64,000 bases of DNA from Trichaptum fuscoviolaceum (taxonomy: Eukaryota > Basidiomycota > Agaricomycetes > Hymenochaetales > Trichaptaceae), in contig CAJSYZ010000009.1 of NCBI GenBank assembly GCA_910574455.1, positions 2,869,040 to 2,933,039 on the forward strand. The letters are read 5' to 3'. The translations under genes and the position numbers were made by a program. Position 1 is the stretch's first letter. Each line of letters starts with the position of its first letter. Below are positions 57,541-64,000 of this stretch, one piece after another. The notes beneath the pieces were generated by a model. That model worked only from the letters and a program-made list of their open reading frames with translations, did no database searches and was not told where the DNA came from.

Positions 57541-59587
57541 ATGAAGTCGCAAGCTTTCGTTGGCGTTGCCTTCGGCGTAGTCGGGGTTACTGGCCAGACA
57601 TGGTGCGAGTCATGTTTGTGTCCTCAACTTTTTTACTAAATATGATGCTCCAGGTGCAACAAACACTATATGGCAAACCAGCCCGTGGTCTCACCGGGCG
57701 GTGAATTTCCCGTCCCAAGTACCTCAGATCACCCTCTTCTTGCACTCCGTTGTGCCCCGGCCATTAAGCCCTACCTCGCGGAAGACACGACCGGCTCAAT
57801 CATAATCGATACCTTTATTACGAACTCTGCGATTAGTGGTGCAGTTCCCATCCAGTCCGCCGCCAGCCACTCATCCGTCGTGTTCGTATCAATATCTATC
57901 AATGGGCATACACTCGCTAGTGGAACTGTCCCGTTGAACGCAACAGGACATGAGCTTGAGTTTTCTCTTGCATCGCTTAAGCCGCAGAAAGCGGCTTTCG
58001 ACGTGACGTGTTCTGCTCTTGCCCCAGATGGACAAACGTTTCGAACGAATACGACTGTTCTGAGAATGCCTGACAACGCAGACGGAAGTGTGACAAAAAT
58101 GGACTTAAGAAGCGGTGCCATGCTCGTCAAAGATGCGCAGGGCAAATGGGATTCTGTGTTCCCCATCGGCTTCTACACGGTGCTTTCCTCTCATCTCTCT
58201 GAGCTTGTTGCATGGTCTCAAACTTCAAGGTCTAGGATTTCGGAGGATATCTAGCAAATAATCTGACTATCCTTGATGATCTTAAATCCCGAGGGTAATG
58301 AGTTTCAATTTGAATAGGAGAGTTTCATCTGACACTTTCGTACAGGATTACTATTGTCAGCTTCAAATTCCATGACTAAGCCCTGAAAACTGACTGTATT
58401 TCAAGGTCCATCCTGTGCCGACTTTTGATAACATGACTGCCTTTGTGGAGGTTTTGGATCATATGGAAAAAGTTGGGTTATTCTTGATGTATGATATGCG
58501 TTTGTGAGTGATTTATGTGTGGTTTTTCAGTATGTTTGGCTGACTAACTCACCTTGAAGTACATACATGAACTCGACTTCTGTGACCGAACAGGTGAATA
58601 TGATCAAGAGCAGAAGGAACCTTCTGCTTTGGGTGAGTTCAGCCTCCAAAATTCCGACTGACTGTCCTGAACTCTTGTCTTTAGTATACCGGAGACGAAC
58701 CGGATGGGACGTTCGATCCTCTCAACGCCACCAAGATCGCATATGATCTTATAAACGAACTTGATGGATATCACCCAGTATCGCTCGTCCTCAACTGCGA
58801 GAATTTCAACTTCCCTTCTTATTCTACAGGGGCGGACGTCGTTATGCAGGATACATATCCGATTGGGACAAACATGTCGTTTTCGGTGGAGTGGCATACG
58901 CCTTGCACACCTGACTTTGGCGATTGCGGTTGCGATAACTGCATTGGAGAGTTTGAGGATATCTCGGCCCGCATGGATGAGTTTGCTCAGAGACTACACA
59001 TCTTGGGCAAAGAGAGGACGAAGACGGTGTGGGCCGTCCCTCAAGCATTTGGGGGTTCTGAGTGGGTAACGGACGATCTTCTGCTCATGCCAAGGACTGA
59101 AATGAGAGTAGATACTGGGCACGAGCGCCAACTGGTAATGAATGGTTAGTGGAAAGCGTGCTCTCGCTTAACCACGGAGCGACAGGTAAGAAACTATTTC
59201 ATGGGTTAATTGGTGGAGTCAGCCTGAATCAGCTCAGGAATCGTTCCGTGGAACGACCCTACTCCTCCCGACATCAAGCAAGCAGCAACTGATCTCGCAC
59301 ATGCTCTCCCAACTATCAAGCAATTCTTATTCACTCCAAATGTGCCTTTCACTGGCTTCACGAAAGACCGGGTTGATGTTGGGCTCTGGAAAGCAAACGG
59401 ACAGTCGCTACTACTCGCAACGAACATGAACAACTTCTCGACCTCTGTCTCCCTTGGCGATGTCTTTCCGAGAGGCGCGAAAGCAACACAACTTCTGAAT
59501 AGCGGAGGAGAGTTGGACATGACACCAGCGTTGGTGTCGATGGTGAACATGCAGGCGTTAGGATCTATAGCCTATGTCGTAGACTAA
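57541..59587 (+). CDS. Secreted TIM-barrel glycosidase-like protein, family unclear
   Basis: A signal peptide MKSQAFVGVAFGVVGVTGQT leads, through an intron near 57605-57654, into an N-terminal beta-sandwich-like part: GSIIIDTFITNSAISGAVPI, SSVVFVSISINGHTLASGTV and FDVTCSALAPDGQTFRTNTT. A barrel domain follows: FPIGFYT spliced to DFGGYLANNLTILDDLKSRG, YTGDEPDGTFDPLNATKIAY, GYHPVSLVLNCENFNFPSYS, VVMQDTYPIGTNMSFSVEWH and FGDCGCDNCIGEFEDIS. A C-terminal sheet contains VDVGLWKANGQSLLLATNMN and ends AYVVD. The glutamate in TGDEPDG is a candidate acid/base. The organisation resembles GH2-like beta-sandwich plus barrel enzymes, and I have seen relatives labelled only as glycoside hydrolase catalytic core. 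Its position between two CE2-like esterases suits a role in wall-polysaccharide breakdown. Confidence 0.75.
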
Positions 59588-59751
59588 GTAGGTGGTTCTT
59601 ACTTTATGTGTTTATCTTGAACTCGGCCGTTTGATACCCCGACTCGCTATGATTCTTGTGACCTTCTGCAAGGACGTAAGAGAACTTTCAATCGTCTCTG
59701 TCGCGAGATTGCTTGGGCTGCCCGGTCTCTATCGGAGTTGAACTCGGAATT

Positions 59752-59780
59752 CCCTTCCCATTCCCATTCCCATTCCCTTT
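59752..59780. repeat. (TTCCCA)n short tandem repeat
   Basis: About four to five units of ttccca/cattcc, followed by a TC-rich tail. Confidence 0.7.
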
Positions 59781-60336
59781 CTCTTCCTATCTCATGATTT
59801 CATAATCATACTTAGCTCTACCATCTTCCTTTTACTGACAGACCTCACGCTATAATTCTACAATCTACATAAGCCACGGAAGTGAGGGTCCGTGCGAGTG
59901 AATGATCTCTTGGATTCCGACAAGCCAGGTCAAGCAGGATCGTACGAAGCCGTGCTTCCCAAAATCTCTTGAATCTTAGGGCTAAATTGTCGATCCGTCT
60001 CTGTGTTCTGTTTAGAATGTCTGGTGCTGTTCTACCCAGTGTCTCTCGTTTTCTCAAATTGCGTCACGCGATTTGCCCCCGGCTTCTGTACATTTTTCAT
60101 TCAGATTCTCCGAGCGAAGTTGCGCCTCAAGTGAGCCCTGGAACCGCGTCTAGAGCTCACATGTCATGCACTGCTCCTTTCTGAATCATGGGATCGTCAA
60201 GTGTCTGTTTCTTTAACGCACTTTTGGAATACCGGGATTATCTCGGGTGATTCATGCAGCCTTTACATCACGCTCGTCAAATTGCCGTATATTGATAAAT
60301 CTGAACGACTATGGGTGAGGATCGGACGTCGTCACG

Positions 60337-60342
60337 TATAAA
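60337..60342 (+). promoter_or_regulatory. TATA box of the intact CE2-like gene
   Basis: TATAAA 59 bases before the ATG at 60396. Confidence 0.6.
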
Positions 60343-60395
60343 GGCTGGACGAAGGCGTCAATCGCTCCCTCGTCGCTGTTCTGTGACTAGACATT

Positions 60396-62073
60396 ATGCG
60401 AAGCTCTTTGGTGTTCCTTCTTTCTCTCCTAGCAACCTCTACTCAAGCGAAAGCTGTACCGAAGGGTGTCACAGTAAGCAACAAAAATCCGCTGATATTC
60501 TTTCATGGACGATGGGACTCGTCCCCTGGAACGTGGTGGTATGTCTCTCATCGCGGCTCAAGGCAGTTCTTATTCATACTGAAATCATATATATAGGGCG
60601 GGCTCGGGGTTCAAGCTGAATGCACATGACTTGAGCTCCCTTACGCTCAATCTGGGGAACCACACTACGACACCTAACGTTTCAGTGGGCGTGTCGCTTA
60701 ACTACGGGGACTTCGTTACTGTGAACGTTACGGCAGGCAGCAACACAATTCCACTGGATTCTGTGCCACGAACCACATCTGTTGGCCATAATACCGTCGT
60801 TCGCATTGACGCCTTTGGATGGCAGAACAACCGGGTGAACTTGGAGTCTATTACCTTGAATTCCGTAAGCAATTTTATTCGCTAATGCCAAGTTCTGCTC
60901 CGTAATGACATACTGTAATAGGGAGCCAAGCTCATTCCGTATACCCCACAAGGGCTGACATTCCAATTCATCGGGGATTCACTTTCTGCAGGACAATTCC
61001 TACCACAAGGCGTGAATCAAGCCTGGCCCTTCTTGACTGGAGAATTCTTCAAGGCAGAGCACAGGGTTAACGCTCAACCAGGTGCTACTCTCACAGTGAG
61101 AACATAAAGCATTTACCTCTACCAATCTGTGTTTCATGACGGTGTCTACAGGACATTGTATCGTACGGGAACGAACACGGCCTGTCCTACGAGTTTTTCA
61201 GGGTGTGATCTCCTTCAGTGTGGTCCTCTTCTTTAAGATGCTGACGGTGATGTAGACAGAAGACACTGGCTACTTCTACACAACAGACCACAACTATACT
61301 ACTCCATGGAACTTCGCTCGTGATGTGCCTTCAGCGGACGTGGTAGTAATTCATCTTGGGTTCGTCATAATTCATCATGGTCTTATTATTTGCATTCGCT
61401 TTTTACTTACTGGGTGTGCAGTGCGAACGACAACGGCCAGAGCGTCCCTGCGGATGAGTTTGTCCAAGTTTGTTTGTTTTACACATGCCTATCTGTATTA
61501 TATTCGATCTTTAACCTTTTCAGAACTACCTCAGCTTCCTTAAGCATTTACGCACCATTTACTTGAGGCAAACGATACTCATATTTACTCCGGTAAGTCA
61601 TCCCATTAATCCTGTTAATAACGTTAGGAGTTCGATGGGCTAACTTGTGTATGTAGTGGGGTTGGCCTCAAGCAGACGGTAGTGTTAGCTACTACTATGA
61701 AGGTCGCTACGAAGAAATTCTAAATGAATGGTTCGTAAGAAGACCATCTTCGTGATTTGTACTGAATTGATTGTAGGAAAGCATTGGGTGATCGCAACAC
61801 TTTCTTGGTGAATACAACAGGTTGGGTGACGTTTGATGATGTACGTCCCTTTTTTGTATCGTTTATAATCTGGCTGACCTGACGTGTTTTGTGTAGGTCT
61901 TTCCAGAGTAAGCTATTCTACTCGTAAAAGCTGCAAGAAATTAATATGACGATTTCCGTAGCAATATGCATCCCACTGTCGCAGGCCATCAGAAGATAGC
62001 GGGTCTCTTCGAAAATTGGCTCGAAGAATTTGGTATCAAACCGCAAAAGACTTGGGCCACAAAATTATTCTAA
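60396..62073 (+). CDS. CE2-like GDSL/SGNH carbohydrate esterase, secreted
   Basis: MRSSLVFLLSLLATSTQAKA is a signal peptide, followed by VTVSNKNPLIFFHGRWDSSP and GTWW, where the first intron starts. The N-terminal jelly-roll (AGSGFKLNAHDLSSLTLNLG, TVVRIDAFGWQNNRVNLESI) precedes the SGNH domain: FQFIGDSLSAGQFLPQGVNQ with nucleophile Ser in GDS, oxyanion Asn in LGANDNGQSVPADEF, FTPWGWPQADGSVSYYYEGR, and MHPTVAGHQKIAGLFENWLE with the catalytic His. TAA at 62071-62073. About ten short introns. CE2 enzymes remove acetyl groups from hemicellulose sugars; no Asp precedes the His at the usual spacing, which is compatible with the Ser-His dyads known in some CE2 members. It is the paralogue of the disrupted gene at 50047. 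Confidence 0.86.
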
Positions 62074-62507
62074 TGTGAGAATTTCTGTAGAACAGTAACG
62101 GTGTACGAAGTCTAACAGCACAACAGAGTACTGGTACTCAATGTTTGTAAAATTCAGTACAAATCGAATATCATCCTGCGAATTAGAAAGCTTGATTTCT
62201 GAGGCATCTAATTGCTGAAACACTATCGAGTGTAAGCATATTGATCATTGATTTTTCTGTGAAATGTTCGTCATTTTCAGTGGCCGAAGATGTCAAACGG
62301 ACACCCCGACCAGGGAAAGTAACTCACGTAAGTGAGATTGCGAAATGCCGCTCAGTCCGATATGGTACAGCCACCAAGCTACCATCCTTTCTCCTCCTCC
62401 TCGTCGATCATAACGCCAAAGGTTTACAGTATAAAGGTCGACAACAAGTTAATAATGATTTCCACGCTCTTCCCCCCTTTCAGACTTTGTCTCCTCTTGG
62501 ACGACGA
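62074..62507. other. Intergenic region upstream of the DHA2 transporter
   Basis: No gene is supported. An open frame runs upstream of the chosen ATG but without coding resemblance. Confidence 0.4.
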
Positions 62508-64000
62508 ATGATGACTGATAAGCCTATTTCACCTGCTGCGGTAGCAGCCCCGCTATCTCTGGCCCGGGATTCACCTCCCATTGCTGAAGTACTAGCAACA
62601 GCCTCGGGTACTGCTGATCGGAGTCAAAACTCTCAGGAAATTTCAAAAGACGTGTCAGATGCAAAGGATCCTTCTGATAAAAAGGCATTCGAAGTAACTG
62701 ATCAAACAAATATGCTACCCGCTCGCCAGATCATTCCTGTCTTTCTAGGGCTTATGGCGGCGGTCCTTGTCTCCACGCTAGATCAGAGTATTGTATCGAC
62801 AGCTATTCCAACTATCGCGGCGCATTTTAATGCTGGTCAGTTCTTCTCTTTAGCAACGTGAAGAACCTGATCTGATATCTGCATTTAGGCTCTGTAGCTT
62901 ATTTCGTCCCCGCGGCCAACTTTCTCATTTCAACTGTTTGCCAACCGCTGTATGGTCGTTTCTCAGATATTTTTGGGAGAAAAGCTATGCTATGCTTCTG
63001 CATTACCGTCTTCATCGTCGGTAATATTGCCTCCGGGTTCTCAAGAAATATAACAGAGCTGATCGTATTCAGAGGTATGAGCTCCGTTCTACTCAATACA
63101 AACCACTAAATTGATACTAAACTGTGCTCAAGGCCTCACGGGACTTGGAGATGGTGGTATTCTGTCAATTAGTCAGATTATCATCTCCGACTTAGTGAGC
63201 CTGCGCGATAGGTAAATAACTTAACTCAATAAATGCTCGTTTTCTCAAACACTTTAGGGGGAAATACGTGGGATACATCGGTATTTTCATAGCCATTGGT
63301 CAAGGCCTTGGTCCTTTCATTGGAGGAGAATTAGCTGAGAGAGTAACCTGGAGGGTGTGTATCCTTTCATCTTTATGGTAGCTACTTGCTAAATCGTGGA
63401 CCTGGTGTTGTAGTGGTGTTTCTGGATCACTCCACCAATAGGCGCTGCTGGAATTGGAATTGTTTTATTTCTCCTCCCGCTAAAGAGTGTAGAGGGTGAC
63501 ATGAAACGGTAAGTGCCCCTCTTCGCAAACAAAACTGCACCTGACCTATTTATAAAAGGAAACTCGAGGCCATTGATTATATCGGCTCGCTTCTCTCACT
63601 AGGAGGTAGCGTTCTTCTCATTCTTCCACTGATATGGGTTTGTAGTTGCAGTCCATCTTGTTAAAAATGCCCTTGACCAAACGTTATCTACTATATAAAG
63701 GGAGGCATTACATTCCCATGGGATTCGGGTGTCGTTCTGGGCACCCTGATCGCTAGCCCTGTGGTTTTCGTCTTATTCTGCCTTTGGGAATGGAAGGGTG
63801 CCAAGTTACCGATTGTTCCTAGTACGCTCAGATCCAATTTATCGTTTGTCAATGACTTACCGTGTTTCGTTATTAGTGTACATCTTCAAGCATGTCACAG
63901 TTTCGGGTGTGTACATCGCGATGTTTATCAAGTACGTATCATATAGTTGGATTCACTCGTTTTCCAGATAGGTTAATATCTCCGAATGAACAGCGGGTTC
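62508..64000 (+). CDS. MFS drug:proton antiporter, DHA2 (14-helix) type, 5' part
   Basis: The start MMTDKPISPAAVAAPLSLAR begins a hydrophilic N-terminus of about 70 residues. Then QIIPVFLGLMAAVLVSTLDQ with SIVSTAIPTIAAHFN forms helix 1, carrying the LDxxIVxxAxPxI motif of DHA2 exporters. Further exons give SVAYFVPAANFLISTVCQPL, YGRFSDIFGRKAMLC (motif A, G-x-x-x-D-x-x-G-R-K), FRGLTGLGDGGILSISQIII and IFIAIGQGLGPFIGGELAER (antiporter motif C, G-P-x-x-G-G), then FWITPPIGAAGIGIVLFLLP. Introns are about 50 nt. The gene continues past the right edge at about helix 8. The family exports drugs, toxins or metabolites in exchange for protons. Confidence 0.9.

Larger units (their letters stand above)
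59588..60395. other. Intergenic region upstream of the intact CE2-like gene
   Basis: No gene. A TTCCCA tandem patch (about 59752-59780) lies here, and the TATA box at 60337. Confidence 0.4.

Noticed and set aside
1..64000. CRISPR array, bacterial operon or phage region
   Set aside because: No regularly spaced identical repeats, and genes are intron-rich and eukaryotic throughout.

Overview
The window is nuclear DNA from a filamentous basidiomycete, most likely a plant-biomass-degrading agaricomycete. The evidence is dense short GT-AG introns (about 45-70 nt), TATA boxes close to ATGs, and the gene content: a GH7 cellobiohydrolase, a GH17 protein, CE2-like esterases, an RNA-silencing RNA-dependent RNA polymerase, a P450, MpaB-type oxygenases, F-box and BTB proteins, and AP-1 beta-adaptin. 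I cannot name the species. Exon joins were worked out by eye from frames, splice consensus and protein similarity, so outer coordinates are firmer than every internal junction.

Layout: 1-1384, 3' part of a Dal5-like anion permease (+). 1640-3615, La RNA-binding protein (-). 4192-8609, RNA-dependent RNA polymerase (+). 9114-11337, a second Dal5-like permease (+). 11489-12812, Met22/Hal2 bisphosphate nucleotidase (-). 13000-15136, cytochrome P450 (-). 15801-16424, a doubtful small gene. 17065-18535, GH7 cellobiohydrolase (+). 18896-19547, unknown (-). 19981-20844, triple SMP/LEA-like protein (+). 21188-23567, Kelch protein (-). 25432-27191, secreted low-complexity-tailed protein (-). 27192-31331 is gene-poor. 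31332-32721, conserved unknown (-). 33373-33702, small cysteine-containing gene (-). 33924-35029, GNAT acetyltransferase (-). 35611-42648, two MpaB-like oxygenase paralogues (+) with a GH17 protein between them. 42808-43807, BTB protein (+). 43877-46564, AP-1 beta-adaptin (-). 47061-48760, single-pass membrane protein (-). 50047-55024, a CE2-like esterase split by a 3.2 kb terminal-inverted-repeat element. 55160-56284, F-box-like protein (-). 57541-59587, unclassified secreted TIM-barrel glycosidase-like protein (+). 60396-62073, intact CE2-like esterase (+). 62508-64000, DHA2 drug transporter, cut by the window edge (+).

The main discovery is at 50115-53355. Near-identical inverted termini of about 70 bp, flanked by a 6-bp direct repeat (CTCCGA), bound a DNA element inserted in exon 1 of the CE2-like gene. 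Excising the element plus one repeat copy leaves that exon in frame up to the same Trp-Trp splice junction seen in the intact paralogue. The element carries no recognisable transposase. It carries a decayed, intron-containing fragment of a group III (Nik1/Os-1 type) hybrid histidine kinase, plus a second promoter/5'-exon-like segment on the opposite strand. This looks like a fungal Pack-type element that captured host genes at DNA level.

Functionally, the secreted enzymes (GH7, GH17, two CE2-like proteins, the TIM-barrel protein) fit cell-wall polysaccharide turnover. The permeases, P450, MpaB-like proteins and DHA2 pump fit uptake, detoxification or secondary metabolism. The genes are interspersed with housekeeping genes rather than forming one clear cluster.
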